Assembly: GCF_001750685.1 (NCBI RefSeq)
Contig: NZ_CP017269.1
Location: 2,955,416 to 3,019,415, forward strand
DNA length: 64,000 nt
Direction: 5' to 3'
Origin: Geosporobacter ferrireducens
Lineage (GTDB): Bacteria; Bacillota; Clostridia; Peptostreptococcales; Thermotaleaceae
The notes under the pieces are model-generated. The model was not told the DNA's origin and searched no databases. It worked only from the letters and a program-made list of their open reading frames with translations. The translations under genes were made by a program, and so were the position numbers. This document shows positions 53,033 through 62,684 of this stretch, piece by piece (the first letter of the stretch is position 1; each line of letters opens with the position of its first letter).

Positions 53033-54349
53033 ATGAGTAAACCAATTCTATCAGCTCACTTTGAATCAAGAAAACCATCAGCTGTTCGACTGGCACAAAT
53101 GAAATATGAGGAGCGAAAAGTCAAACCCGAGGCTGTAATCAATGTAGGTATCGGTAACGTTTCACTCCCAACAAATCCCGCTATGCAAAAAAGGATGTTT
53201 GGCCTTGATGCACCGGATAGCCCGTTTGCAAAGGGTGTTGTGAGATATTCAACTACCGCTGGTTATACAGAGTGTCAGGATGCGTTTAAAAATATCCTTA
53301 AGTGTGAAGGTTTCGATACAAGCAAATTGTTTGTTCAGGTAACCGACGGCGGATCTGCGGCTATGGAATTGCTTTTAGTAGGTGTATGTGGAGCTGCAGG
53401 TACTGGAGACAAACCCCTTATGATGATCGATCCAGCCTATACCAATTATATTTCTTTTGCAGAAAGAATCGGACGTAAAACCGTTACAGTAAAGCGTAAT
53501 TTAGGCGAAGACGGCAAGTACAACCTTCCGGAACTAAATAAAATTGAAGAGGCAATTAAAGCACATAATCCTGGAGCGCTTCTTGTCATTCCTTATGACA
53601 ATCCTACAGGACAGTACTATGATTATGAAACCCTTAAAGAACTGGCTAAATTGTGTGTGAAATATAACATGTGGATGGTCAGCGATGAAGCCTATCGTGA
53701 ACTCTATTATGTAGGAGACAGCAAACTTGTGAGTATCTGGGGAGTTACAGATGCAGATGTTCCTGGCATTGAAGGCAGGAGAATTAGCATCGAGACTGCG
53801 TCAAAGGTATGGAATGCCTGCGGTTTAAGAATCGGTGCTTTGATTACGGACAATGCTGAATTCAACAACCGCTCCGTAGCTGAGTATACTGCAAACCTTT
53901 GCGCCAATGTAATCGGACAGTATATATTCGGGGCACTGGCGCATGAGAGCAAGGAACAAATCGCTGAATGGTGCAAAAATATTCGAGAGTACTACAGAGA
54001 ACAAATCGTGGGTGTGTATAAAGGCTTGAAGGAGCAGGAACCTGGTTTGATTGTTTCCAGCCCTGATGCATCCATATACACTGTAATTGACGTTAGAAAA
54101 GTAGTAAAACCCGGGTTTGATGCAATTGATTTTGTCTTATACTGTGCAGGAGAAGGGTCTGTAGAAATCGATGGAGTTGAAACAACGCTTCTGGTAGCAC
54201 CGATGAAGGGATTCTATGATATTCAAGCAGGAGAGGAAAATCCAGGAAGCACGCAATTCCGAATTTCATTTGTAGAAACCCCTGAAAAAATGGCAAAGAT
54301 TCCTGAATTGTTTGTTAAACTTTTAAGACAGTTTGAAGCACAAAGATAA
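53033..54349 (+). CDS. PLP-dependent aminotransferase, class I/II
   Basis: 438 residues, fold type I. PLP contacts are visible: Asn190 in YDNPTGQYY, Asp218 and Tyr221 in VSDEAYRELYY, the Schiff-base Lys258 in ETASKVWNACG, and the phosphate-binding Arg266 in LRIGAL. The N-terminal VNVGIGNVSLPTNPA stretch is typical of aspartate/alanine-type aminotransferases. ATG behind AAAAGGGG; transcript ended by a hairpin at 54384. The amino donor cannot be specified. Confidence 0.85.
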   Translation: MSKPILSAHFESRKPSAVRLAQMKYEERKVKPEAVINVGIGNVSLPTNPAMQKRMFGLDAPDSPFAKGVVRYSTTAGYTECQDAFKNILKCEGFDTSKLFVQVTDGGSAAMELLLVGVCGAAGTGDKPLMMIDPAYTNYISFAERIGRKTVTVKRNLGEDGKYNLPELNKIEEAIKAHNPGALLVIPYDNPTGQYYDYETLKELAKLCVKYNMWMVSDEAYRELYYVGDSKLVSIWGVTDADVPGIEGRRISIETASKVWNACGLRIGALITDNAEFNNRSVAEYTANLCANVIGQYIFGALAHESKEQIAEWCKNIREYYREQIVGVYKGLKEQEPGLIVSSPDASIYTVIDVRKVVKPGFDAIDFVLYCAGEGSVEIDGVETTLLVAPMKGFYDIQAGEENPGSTQFRISFVETPEKMAKIPELFVKLLRQFEAQR

Positions 54350-54383
54350 AGCATATAATATATAGTACTAGTTTGAATCATGA

Positions 54384-54408
54384 CCGCCGGCTAAGCTGGC
54401 GGTTTTTT
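54384..54408 (+). terminator. Rho-independent terminator
   Basis: CCGCC...GGCGG stem around an AAGCT core, followed by T6, 35 bases after the aminotransferase stop. Confidence 0.85.
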
Positions 54409-54587
54409 ATATAATAGGACTGGAGGACGCAGGCTGTGTGAATATTTAATATAGCAGAATATATTGCAAATCCTCTAAGAAAGTTTGATATTTACATTTC
54501 TAATTATAGATGTGTGACTGAGAAGTTTAATATTTCTCGAAAGGGTGAGGACAGTTTGCTTGACTAAGTCTGCTGATACTCTATTAT

Positions 54588-55448
54588 TCATGCAAGGGAA
54601 AGGGTAATTATTCCTATTACCATCAGGCATATGCCCATCAGCTTTATTGTAGTCAAATCTTCTGAAAGAAATCGAACACCAAAAAAGGTACCAATTAATA
54701 TGCTAAGTTCTCTTATGGGGGCAACATAGTAAACGGGGGTGGAAACCATAGCGGTTAAAACTAGAATATATGACAGTGGAGATAATGCTGCTACCGTAAG
54801 CACTTCCTTTTTATGGTAAAGCATTAATCCTTTTAGTTGATCTCTTCTACGCAATGCGTAAGGTGTAAGGAGCAAAACCCGGCCTAAATTCACTAGCCAG
54901 TCCAGGAGAATGGGTGGCAGCATGAGTGTACTTACTGCTATTTTATCAAAAATAGTATAGGAAGCAATCGTAAGCCCGCATAGAAAAGCATAAATAAGAG
55001 AATTATCTTTGCTTGAATTTAGAATTAAGGCAGGGTTCCCTGTGATTGAAACAATTCCTGATATTATTAGAAGAATAGCAACGATTGCAGCTGGAGATGC
55101 ACTTTCCTTTAAAAAAACAATAGCGATCACCGTTGAAAATAGCGGACCTGTGCCTCTGGCCAAAGGGTATATTACAGAAAGATTTCCAGAACGATAGCCC
55201 TTGTTTAGTAATATAAAATAAGCAGAATGTAATGCTGCGCTTCCCGTAATAAAGAAAATAAAGAAAAATTGAAAATTGATCTTATAAACAAATAATAATG
55301 TCAAAACAAATGGCAAATAAATAACTGAAGAAATCGCTGAAAATAGCCAAATGAAAGTTGTATTACTCTTAATCTTTTTTGTAGTATAGTTCCATGTTGC
55401 ATGACAAATTGCAGAAAAAATAATGAGTATGAAGCCTATGCTTGTCAT
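54588..55448 (-). CDS. EamA-family (DMT) transporter
   Basis: 286 residues with ten hydrophobic helices in two EamA repeats. The second repeat begins near residue 145 (SLIYAFLCGLTIASYTIF), and PLARGTGPLFSTVIAI is typical of the first repeat end. Probably exports an amino acid or other metabolite. Divergent from a LysR gene 125 bp away, which likely regulates it. Confidence 0.85.
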   Translation of the reverse strand: MTSIGFILIIFSAICHATWNYTTKKIKSNTTFIWLFSAISSVIYLPFVLTLLFVYKINFQFFFIFFITGSAALHSAYFILLNKGYRSGNLSVIYPLARGTGPLFSTVIAIVFLKESASPAAIVAILLIISGIVSITGNPALILNSSKDNSLIYAFLCGLTIASYTIFDKIAVSTLMLPPILLDWLVNLGRVLLLTPYALRRRDQLKGLMLYHKKEVLTVAALSPLSYILVLTAMVSTPVYYVAPIRELSILIGTFFGVRFLSEDLTTIKLMGICLMVIGIITLSLA

Positions 55449-55573
55449 TTTAGATCCCCCAATACCATTGATGAAATTTTCTTAATATGGTAAGTATATA
55501 TATAGAAATAATAGATGTTAAGCGCAAAAAATAGATAATAAATATCGATAAATTTGATAAATGGGGGATAGGG

Positions 55574-56500
55574 ATGCTGAATTATCTTGGAATCGAAGCT
55601 TTTTTAACAATTGTTAAAACCAGGACTTTGACGAAGGCGGCCGATGAATTGCATCTTTCACAGTCAACGATAAGCTACAGGCTAAAAATGCTGGAGCAGG
55701 AGATTGGTAAAAAACTTTTAGTGAGAGAAAAAGGCCTTCAAGAAATACTACTCACGCCTTTTGGAGAAGAATTCATTAGCATTGCCGAGCGGTGGATGAG
55801 CCTCCAACAGGAAACCGAAATACTTAAAAGAAGAGGGAATCGAAAAAGCATCATTATAGGTGCGGCGGATAGTTTTAATAGTTATATATTGCCTCCCCTG
55901 TACCAAAAGATGTGTCAACACAAGCCAACAGTAAATATGACAATTCTGTCCCAGCATACTGACGAGTCTTATGAAAGTGTTGTACGGCGGGACGTAGATA
56001 TTGCTTTTGTAAAAAAGGAAAAAATTATACCGAATATATTGGTTGAACCTTTTTATGAAGATGAAATGGTTGTGATTCGTTTAGCAACGAATTACAGGAC
56101 GCCTAATGAGTTAATTTCACCTGAAAAACTGGATAGTAACCATGAAATTTTTATGAACTGGGGCCCTTCTTATCAAATTTGGCATGAAAAATGGTGGGAG
56201 ACAACACCTGGTTCGCGAATAATGGTGGATACTGCCGCACTGATTTTTTCACTAATGTATGATGAAAATCAGTGGACAATTGTACCAAAATCAGTAGCAA
56301 ATCATTTTATGACATACAAAAAATTTGTTATTCAAAAGCTTGAATCCTCGGCACCATCAAGAATATGTTATAAGATTAGACATAAGCATATGAACAACAT
56401 GAAGCTGGAGTGCTTAGAAATTTTAGAAAACTATGCCAGAGTTGCATATCCAACAGATAAGGAAAATTTAAATTTTCGGGTAAGCAGTATTTATGAATAA
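55574..56500 (+). CDS. LysR-family transcriptional regulator
   Basis: 308 residues. The N-terminal LTKAADELHLSQSTISYRLKMLEQEIG is the LysR HTH, followed by a periplasmic-binding-protein-like effector domain (about 90-300). Divergent arrangement with the EamA transporter gene suggests control of export. ATG behind GGGGGATAGGG. Confidence 0.9.
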   Translation: MLNYLGIEAFLTIVKTRTLTKAADELHLSQSTISYRLKMLEQEIGKKLLVREKGLQEILLTPFGEEFISIAERWMSLQQETEILKRRGNRKSIIIGAADSFNSYILPPLYQKMCQHKPTVNMTILSQHTDESYESVVRRDVDIAFVKKEKIIPNILVEPFYEDEMVVIRLATNYRTPNELISPEKLDSNHEIFMNWGPSYQIWHEKWWETTPGSRIMVDTAALIFSLMYDENQWTIVPKSVANHFMTYKKFVIQKLESSAPSRICYKIRHKHMNNMKLECLEILENYARVAYPTDKENLNFRVSSIYE

Positions 56501-56659
56501 AGGGAATCAACCATTCAGCAAAACCTTTCATTTAATACTATTATCTATAGATTATTCCTATTCAATTTAGTAGTTTTATATATTTTTTCTATTTGTATTA
56601 TCAAACACGGTTTAATATACTTATCGTAGATTTTTACACTACTATTTGGAGGGAATAAA

Positions 56660-57133
56660 ATGGAGAAAAACAAACGCATTGAAGCTGTTCGCAAGGAGGC
56701 AGAAGGTTATTTTCAACGGGGAGAGTTCTTCTGTTCAGAAGCTGTTGTGCATACGATTAATGAATTCCTGGGCCGCCCCTTCCAAGAAGATGTGGTTAAG
56801 CTTGCGTCTGCATTTCCGATTGGACTGGGAAAATCCGGATGTTTGTGCGGCGCTGTAAGCGGAGGTTCCATGGCGCTGGGTATGGCTTACGGAAGGAAGC
56901 ATGGTGAGGCAATGAATGAAAAAATGTTTCCTGTTTCAGCAGCCCTTCATGATCACATCAAGGAGATATACAAAAGTACATGTTGCAGAGTTCTTGTGAA
57001 AGGCTATGAGTTTACCAGCCCGGAAAGAAAAGCACACTGTGTCCAAATTACCGGTGAGGTAGCTGCATGGATAGCTGAAAAGCTGTTGGAGGACCCTGAT
57101 GTTTCGGAAAAAATCGAAGCTGCACAAGCCTAA
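56660..57133 (+). CDS. C-GCAxxG-C-C family (redox) protein
   Basis: 157 residues. The conserved cysteines are in FFCSEAVVHT, SGCLCGAVSGG, TCCRVLVKG and KAHCVQITGEVA, defining the C-GCAxxG-C-C family of putative redox or metal proteins. ATG behind GGAGGGAATAAAATGG. It is followed by a TDT transporter gene 75 bp downstream and may form an operon with it. Confidence 0.82.
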   Translation: MEKNKRIEAVRKEAEGYFQRGEFFCSEAVVHTINEFLGRPFQEDVVKLASAFPIGLGKSGCLCGAVSGGSMALGMAYGRKHGEAMNEKMFPVSAALHDHIKEIYKSTCCRVLVKGYEFTSPERKAHCVQITGEVAAWIAEKLLEDPDVSEKIEAAQA

Positions 57134-57207
57134 TCCAACTTTATTAAGTATGAGGAATGGTTAAGAATAAAATATTCATAAACTTTAAGAAGGAGAATGA
57201 TTCGTTT

Positions 57208-58149
57208 ATGATTAAAAAATTGCCTCTTCCCATAGCCGGACTAATATTGGCTTTGGCAGCAACGGGGAATCTTTTGCTTTCTTATGGAAGTATTTATAGA
57301 AATATATTTGGTATTATGTCGGGGATTGTACTACTATTATTATTAACAAAAATATTCATAATGCCGAAAGCTGTCAAGGAAGGTTTCGAAAACCCTGTGA
57401 TTGCCAGTATAATCCCTACTTTTTCGATGGGGTTGATATTATTATCAACTTATATTAAACCCTATGCCGCTTCAGCAGCATACGGCTTATGGCTGCTGGG
57501 TTTGGCCCTGCATATTATATTAATTGTGCTCTTTACAATGAAATATATAGTAAACTTCAACGTAAAGAAGGTATTTCCAAGCTATTTTATCGTTTATGTT
57601 GGAATTGTATGTGCCAGTGTAACTGCACCTGCATTTAACTTAGCACAGCTTGGTCAATATATTTTCTGGTTTGGGTTTGTATGCTATTTAGTGTTATTAC
57701 CGATTGTTTTATATAGAACTTTTATTGTCAAAGAAATTCCTGAGCCGGCAATGCCTACATTAGCAATCTATACTGCGCCGGCAAGTCTGTGCCTGGCCGG
57801 TTACCTAAATTCCTTTCAAAGCAAAAGCATATTGATGGTAGGCTTTTTAACCGTTCTTTCATTATCAATGTTTATTTTTGTTATTATGAATATGCCTAAG
57901 CTGTTTAAGTTAAAGTTTTATCCAAGCTATTCGGCCTTTACCTTTCCATTTGTCATTACCGCTATTGCCATGAAGGGTACCCGTGCGTATCTGACAGAGA
58001 CTGGACCCGGTATACCTTTTGCGGGTTATTTTATAAATATATTGGAGCTTTGGGCAGTTATTATGGTTCTATATGTGTTAATAAGATACATTCTCTTTAT
58101 GACTTCAAGCCCAGAGGCTGCTAAAACGACTACAGCAGCAAAAGCTTAA
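57208..58149 (+). CDS. TDT-family (TehA-like) transporter
   Basis: About 313 residues from ATG 57208, eight bases after AAGGAGAATG; upstream codons in the frame have no binding site. Ten hydrophobic helices. LPIAGLILALAATGNLLLSYG at the start matches the tellurite-resistance/dicarboxylate transporter (TDT) pattern. Predicted anion or dicarboxylate channel. Ended by the hairpin at 58161-58214. Confidence 0.8.
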   Translation: MIKKLPLPIAGLILALAATGNLLLSYGSIYRNIFGIMSGIVLLLLLTKIFIMPKAVKEGFENPVIASIIPTFSMGLILLSTYIKPYAASAAYGLWLLGLALHIILIVLFTMKYIVNFNVKKVFPSYFIVYVGIVCASVTAPAFNLAQLGQYIFWFGFVCYLVLLPIVLYRTFIVKEIPEPAMPTLAIYTAPASLCLAGYLNSFQSKSILMVGFLTVLSLSMFIFVIMNMPKLFKLKFYPSYSAFTFPFVITAIAMKGTRAYLTETGPGIPFAGYFINILELWAVIMVLYVLIRYILFMTSSPEAAKTTTAAKA

Positions 58150-58160
58150 GACGGTAAAAA

Positions 58161-58214
58161 CAGCAAGGAATATCCCAAAGTAAAGAGAAGATGGGTATGT
58201 TCCTTGCTTTCTTT
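58161..58214 (+). terminator. Rho-independent terminator
   Basis: CAGCAAGGAATATCCC pairs with GGGTATGTTCCTTGCT across a ~20-base loop and is followed by TTCTTTATTTTG. Confidence 0.75.
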
Positions 58215-58359
58215 ATTTTGTTAATTAAAATAAGGAGGAATAAATATATTTTATATTGGCCTAAAGAAAATAGTGATGGTTTGCAAAAACCCGAAATAAG
58301 GACAAGGGATAGTAAAATACCTTATCCATTTGTAGAATAAATTTATTGTATAGATTCTC

Positions 58360-59151
58360 CTACCTCAAGTCACGAAGGCAGATCAGATCATCAACCGTAA
58401 GGGCCACTGAAAACCGGTAGCCTGCAATGACGTTTAGGGGTTTTAAATCGGGCAGTTCAGTATAGGGATGATCGAATATTTTCATGGAAGCTTCGCCCTT
58501 CCAGACCGGAGATATGTTTACATTCCGAGATTTAAGCTGAACAAGCTCGTGAACGGCAGGTTCAAAATACTTACCTTTGGTAAGCTCTGGGAAATACCTT
58601 ACGTTTACAGCAGATGCAAATGTTGGGGTAGGCAGGGAATTGCTTTCCTCAATCAGCGTTACTTTTGCTTCTGCCAGCCGGCGGCCTCCAACCGATAGCG
58701 CAGCACCAAACCTGCCCCCTTTTCCTATAATAGGAGAAGCTTTGGAAGGTATATCATAAGAACGGGTTATCCAGGTTTCTCCAATCTGCTTGGGCCAGCC
58801 TTGAATTAACCCCCGCATAAGGGATTTGTCCTGATCCACCCAAATAAAAGGACAATAGGCTACTGGCGTTTCATTATAGATTGCTGATAATAAAATAATC
58901 GTTTCTCGGTACTGGCTGCAGACTGGGTCCAGATAGACCTCCTCTGAATCGCTTGTATATTGCCATTCGATGAAGTAAATTCCACATTGGCTGCTGGCAA
59001 GCCTAAGGCCTTCCGGTAAAAAAGCTGCAGCTTTCTCTTGATCTGCTGTGTATTCTACAGCCAGTACATTACCTGCATAATGCCAAGGCGGGCTTGGCAC
59101 GAGGCTGGACTCACCTGTAGGTGTCCGTGGAAGGGTATATCCTTTAATCAT
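58360..59151 (-). CDS. Acetoacetate-decarboxylase-family protein
   Basis: 263 residues with the ADC-fold blocks PWHYAGNVLAVEYTAD, EWQYTSDSEEVYLDP, LIQGWPKQIGETWITRSYD and GGRRLAEAKVTL. In true ADC a Lys forms a Schiff base with the substrate; the PKQIGE Lys is the best candidate here. Relatives include non-decarboxylating biosynthetic enzymes, so the reaction is uncertain. ATG behind CAAGGAGG. It diverges from an AraC regulator. Confidence 0.8.
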   Translation of the reverse strand: MIKGYTLPRTPTGESSLVPSPPWHYAGNVLAVEYTADQEKAAAFLPEGLRLASSQCGIYFIEWQYTSDSEEVYLDPVCSQYRETIILLSAIYNETPVAYCPFIWVDQDKSLMRGLIQGWPKQIGETWITRSYDIPSKASPIIGKGGRFGAALSVGGRRLAEAKVTLIEESNSLPTPTFASAVNVRYFPELTKGKYFEPAVHELVQLKSRNVNISPVWKGEASMKIFDHPYTELPDLKPLNVIAGYRFSVALTVDDLICLRDLR

Positions 59152-59298
59152 TTTTTACCTCCTTGCCATAAATATTGAATACACCTACATTTTATAAGGG
59201 AATTAAAACCCTGTATTGTAAAATATTGCAATAGTTAATAATTTAAAGCGTTAAATCAATGATATAATGAATTATATATTTTATGTAGGATGGTGTTT

Positions 59299-60087
59299 AT
59301 GAAGGGGATACATTATTATCGGGCAGATGCATGCAATATGGTTGAGATTAAAACCTGTGCAAATGATGTACATGCATATAAAGATCATCTTCATCAGGAA
59401 TTATCCATAGGTTATATAGAAAAGGGAACAACGGTATTGCATGTAAACGGAAAAAACTATGATATTAGCGCTGGGGATGCCATAATCATATATCCCTATG
59501 TAAGTCATAGGTGTCAGCCATTAGACATTACCGAATGGCAATTTACAATGATTTATGTAGACAATGCGTTTTGTAAGGGGATTTTTGATGACCTGGATAC
59601 AAAGCATTCCATTGGCATAAAAAAACTAGGTGAATATGAGTTTAATCAGATTAAGCATTTGGTGGATACTCTAAAGAGCGATGTCAGCGGATTTGATAAG
59701 GAAGTTGAACTAATCAGTACGCTTATTCATTTATTTGACACCTGTGATGTAGCTATAAAGCTTGAAAGCAGCCGGAAGATCCATGCAGTTAAGACCTATA
59801 TAAAGGAGCATTTTCTTCAGCCTTTGAATCTGAAGGATATGGAGGAACATTTTAGTATGAATAAATTTGCATTAATTAGAAATTTCAAGGATAAGTTTAA
59901 TACCACTCCCAATGCCTACCAGCTGCAGCTTAAGATTAATTATGGGAAATATCTTCTGAAAAGCAGCAGCAATATAGTAGATATTGCCCTAAGGTCAGGT
60001 TTTTACGATCAAGCTCATTTTACCAAGGAATTTAAAAAAGCCTATGGGATAACCCCGCTTCAATATCATAAGTCGTTAAAATTTTAA
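59299..60087 (+). CDS. AraC-family transcriptional regulator
   Basis: About 262 residues from ATG 59299. A cupin sensor domain (HLHQELSIGYIEKG, INVNGK-type turn, AIIIYPYVSHRC) precedes two HTH motifs (LNLKDMEEHFSMNKFALIRNF and IVDIALRSGFYDQAHFTKEF). Divergence from the ADC-like gene suggests it regulates that gene. The short DUF2000 gene follows 68 bp later. Confidence 0.88.
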   Translation: MKGIHYYRADACNMVEIKTCANDVHAYKDHLHQELSIGYIEKGTTVLHVNGKNYDISAGDAIIIYPYVSHRCQPLDITEWQFTMIYVDNAFCKGIFDDLDTKHSIGIKKLGEYEFNQIKHLVDTLKSDVSGFDKEVELISTLIHLFDTCDVAIKLESSRKIHAVKTYIKEHFLQPLNLKDMEEHFSMNKFALIRNFKDKFNTTPNAYQLQLKINYGKYLLKSSSNIVDIALRSGFYDQAHFTKEFKKAYGITPLQYHKSLKF

Positions 60088-60155
60088 AGCAATATTATAC
60101 AATAAAGCAATAGAAAATACCTCTATAATCATTTTATAGAAGGAGGTATTGATAT

Positions 60156-60563
60156 ATGAAATGCGTGATGATTGTTGACGGAAGTTTGCCAATGGGTATA
60201 ATAGCAAACACTACGGCAGCATTAGGTATTAGTTTAGCCAGTGAAACAAAAAATTTAATTGGCAAAAAAGTAGCAGATAAGGATGATAGGATTCATGAAG
60301 GTATTACAAACATACCGATTCCAATATTAACTTTATCTAAAGAAGAGATTAAGGAAAAATATGATATATTGCTGGAAAATAAGGATCCGGAGATCCAGGT
60401 TATTGGTTTTAGTGAGGTGGCGCAAAAGTCCTTAAGCTATGATGATTATGAAATAAAGTTGTCTGCAATGAACAGACAACAGATAAATTATTTAGGTCTA
60501 TGTCTTTATGGACCAAAGAAAAAAATTAATAAATTAACAGGAAACTTAAAAATGTTAAGATGA
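60156..60563 (+). CDS. DUF2000-family protein
   Basis: 135 residues. IVDGSLPMGIIANTTAALG and GITNIPIPILTLSKEEI identify DUF2000, a family with a peptidyl-tRNA-hydrolase-II-like fold and no established activity. ATG behind AGAAGGAGG. Confidence 0.8.
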   Translation: MKCVMIVDGSLPMGIIANTTAALGISLASETKNLIGKKVADKDDRIHEGITNIPIPILTLSKEEIKEKYDILLENKDPEIQVIGFSEVAQKSLSYDDYEIKLSAMNRQQINYLGLCLYGPKKKINKLTGNLKMLR

Positions 60564-60574
60564 TAGTATAAAAG

Positions 60575-60667
60575 ATTTTTTTACTGTACCAGATGTTGCT
60601 TCAACTGCTTATTTTGTTGTTTTTGTGTTGCTCCTTGGAATTACGATCTTTAGAGGAAACGGATAAT
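60575..60667 (+). pseudogene. Membrane-protein C-terminal stub
   Basis: An open stretch without a start reads DFFTVPDVASTAYFVVFVLL and LGITIFRGNG before TAA. It looks like the final transmembrane helix of a lost integral membrane protein. Too short to name. Confidence 0.35.
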
Positions 60668-60686
60668 TATTATATGCAAGTATTTT

Positions 60687-60719
60687 AAAAGCTTACTTAT
60701 GCCAGAAGTAGGCTTTTTA
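60687..60719 (+). terminator. Rho-independent terminator
   Basis: AAAAGCTTACTT and AAGTAGGCTTTTT form a stem around ATGCCAG, serving the DUF2000 unit or the stub before it. Confidence 0.7.
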
Positions 60720-60792
60720 TTTTCTTTAAAATTACATTGACATATAATTATTTATATGGATGGTAGAGTTTAGATTTTATGGGGGGATATAG

Positions 60793-62496
60793 ATGCGAAA
60801 AAATCTGTGGGTCGGAAGAAGCTTATTAATTGGTTTGGTTGCGCTTACTATATTGGTAAGTTTGGGGATGATGAAAAATAGAGGACTTCTGGATAAGGAA
60901 AGTGGTATTAGCATTGAGCACCTAAATGAGGACCAAGTTGAAAATTTGCATAAGTTATGTAAAGTTTGGGGCTTTGTTAAATATCATCATCCAAAGGTTA
61001 TAGCCGCTTCAGTAAATTGGGACTATGAGCTGTTCAGAATAATACCCAAGGTTATTGAAGTAAAAGATTCCGGTGAAGTGGATAAAGTTCTATATAATTG
61101 GGTTAATAACTTAGGAAAAGTGAAAGAAGGCATCAGGCCTGATAAAAAAGATGTTATGGTGACACCGGATATAGACTGGATAAAAGACGACAAGTTTTTA
61201 AGCAAGGAGTTAAGTGATTTATTAGTAAAAATTTCAAAAACCTATATTTCAAAAAGAAATAAAGCCTATACCCGCTTTGAAAAAGATTCAATTTTTGTAG
61301 ACTTTAAAAATGAAAAGCCTTATCCAAATATGCAATTTGACGATGATGGATATAAGCTCCTCAGCTTGTTTAGATATTGGAATATCATTGAGTATTATTA
61401 TCCGTACAGAACCGTAATGGGAGAAGATTGGGATGGCGTTTTAACAGCGTTTATACCTAGGTTTGTCCAATGCAGGGACTCAATATCCTATAAGCTTACA
61501 GTTGCAGAATTAACAACGAAAATACATGACTCTCATGGGTGGGTTAGGGATTATAGCAGGGAATTAGAAAAATATTGGGGATATAATGTAGCTCCTATAA
61601 AATTTCAATTGGTTGAGAATAAAATTGTTGTTACAGATAAAGCAGAAAAGTATGCAATGGATTCCAATATACAAAAGGGCGACATTATATTAAAGATTCA
61701 TGATAAAGATGTATTTGAAGTCATAAAAGAAAGATCAAAATATATATCTGCTTCAAATGATAAGGGAATTATAAGGAATATGCTTTACTATTTATTCAGA
61801 ACATCTGACAACAGCTTAATCCTTACGCTGGAGAGAGATGGCAAGACCTTAAAAGAAAATATTAATTGCTATAATCTTACAAATATGTTTGAGGCAAATG
61901 AAAAGTCCCATAGACTTTTGGAAGGAAATATAGGATATATCAATCCAGGTGCATTAGAAAAGGGCGAAATAGATAATATTATGAGTAAGTATAGGGATAC
62001 GAAAGGACTTATCGTAGATTTAAGACATTACCCCTCAGATTTTATTGTTTATAGTTTGGGGAATTATCTTATGGCTCAAAAAGTTGTTTTTTCAAAAGTA
62101 ACCGTAGCAAACCCGTCTGTGCCGGGAGAATTTGTATTTGATGAAGATTTGAAGGTTGGAAGCAATAATCCAAATTATTACAAGGGGAAAGTCATTATAA
62201 TCATAAACGAATCTACTCAAAGTCAGGCTGAGTTTACAACTATGGCATTGAGAAAGGCACCGAATGCACAGGTTATAGGAAGCAATTCAAGCGGTACAGA
62301 CGGTAATATAGCGGTATTTAGGCTGCCGGGAGGAATAGAGACCGCCATCACAGGAGTTGGAATTTACTATCCTGATAAATCAGAAACCCAAAGAGTAGGA
62401 TTATCACCGGATATTTATATAGAGCCTACTATACAAGGAATAAAAGAGGGAAGAGACGAGCTTTTGGAAAAGGCACTAGAACTTATCATCAACTGA
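60793..62496 (+). CDS. S41-family peptidase (C-terminal processing type)
   Basis: 567 residues. An N-terminal signal anchor (SLLIGLVALTILVSLGMM) directs it outside. An alpha-helical region with KVWGFVKYHHPKVIAASVNWD follows, then a PDZ-like domain (about 270-350, GDIILKIHDKDV) and the S41 protease core with the nucleophile Ser477 in INESTQSQAEFTTMAL. The general-base Lys is less obvious. Closest in layout to larger tricorn/CtpA-like enzymes. ATG behind GGGGGG. A single gene ended by a perfect hairpin. Confidence 0.8.
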   Translation: MRKNLWVGRSLLIGLVALTILVSLGMMKNRGLLDKESGISIEHLNEDQVENLHKLCKVWGFVKYHHPKVIAASVNWDYELFRIIPKVIEVKDSGEVDKVLYNWVNNLGKVKEGIRPDKKDVMVTPDIDWIKDDKFLSKELSDLLVKISKTYISKRNKAYTRFEKDSIFVDFKNEKPYPNMQFDDDGYKLLSLFRYWNIIEYYYPYRTVMGEDWDGVLTAFIPRFVQCRDSISYKLTVAELTTKIHDSHGWVRDYSRELEKYWGYNVAPIKFQLVENKIVVTDKAEKYAMDSNIQKGDIILKIHDKDVFEVIKERSKYISASNDKGIIRNMLYYLFRTSDNSLILTLERDGKTLKENINCYNLTNMFEANEKSHRLLEGNIGYINPGALEKGEIDNIMSKYRDTKGLIVDLRHYPSDFIVYSLGNYLMAQKVVFSKVTVANPSVPGEFVFDEDLKVGSNNPNYYKGKVIIIINESTQSQAEFTTMALRKAPNAQVIGSNSSGTDGNIAVFRLPGGIETAITGVGIYYPDKSETQRVGLSPDIYIEPTIQGIKEGRDELLEKALELIIN

Positions 62497-62607
62497 CACG
62501 GGTATAAGTTTTGAGTTTTATTAAGTAATATATTTAACAGGGTATCTGATTTAGTGTTAGTGACCTCATCTGTCCCACATGCTAGTGGTTTTTGATTGCT
62601 GTATTTG

Positions 62608-62660
62608 GAGCAATAATGCTAATTATTGTCTGATAAGTTAGCATTATTGCTCGAATTTTT
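62608..62660. terminator. Bidirectional terminator
   Basis: GAGCAATAATGCTAA and TTAGCATTATTGCTC are a perfect 15-bp inverted repeat with a 15-base loop, followed by AATTTTT. It separates convergent genes. Confidence 0.88.
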
Positions 62661-62684
62661 ACGGATTGAGGCGTCAAATGCCCC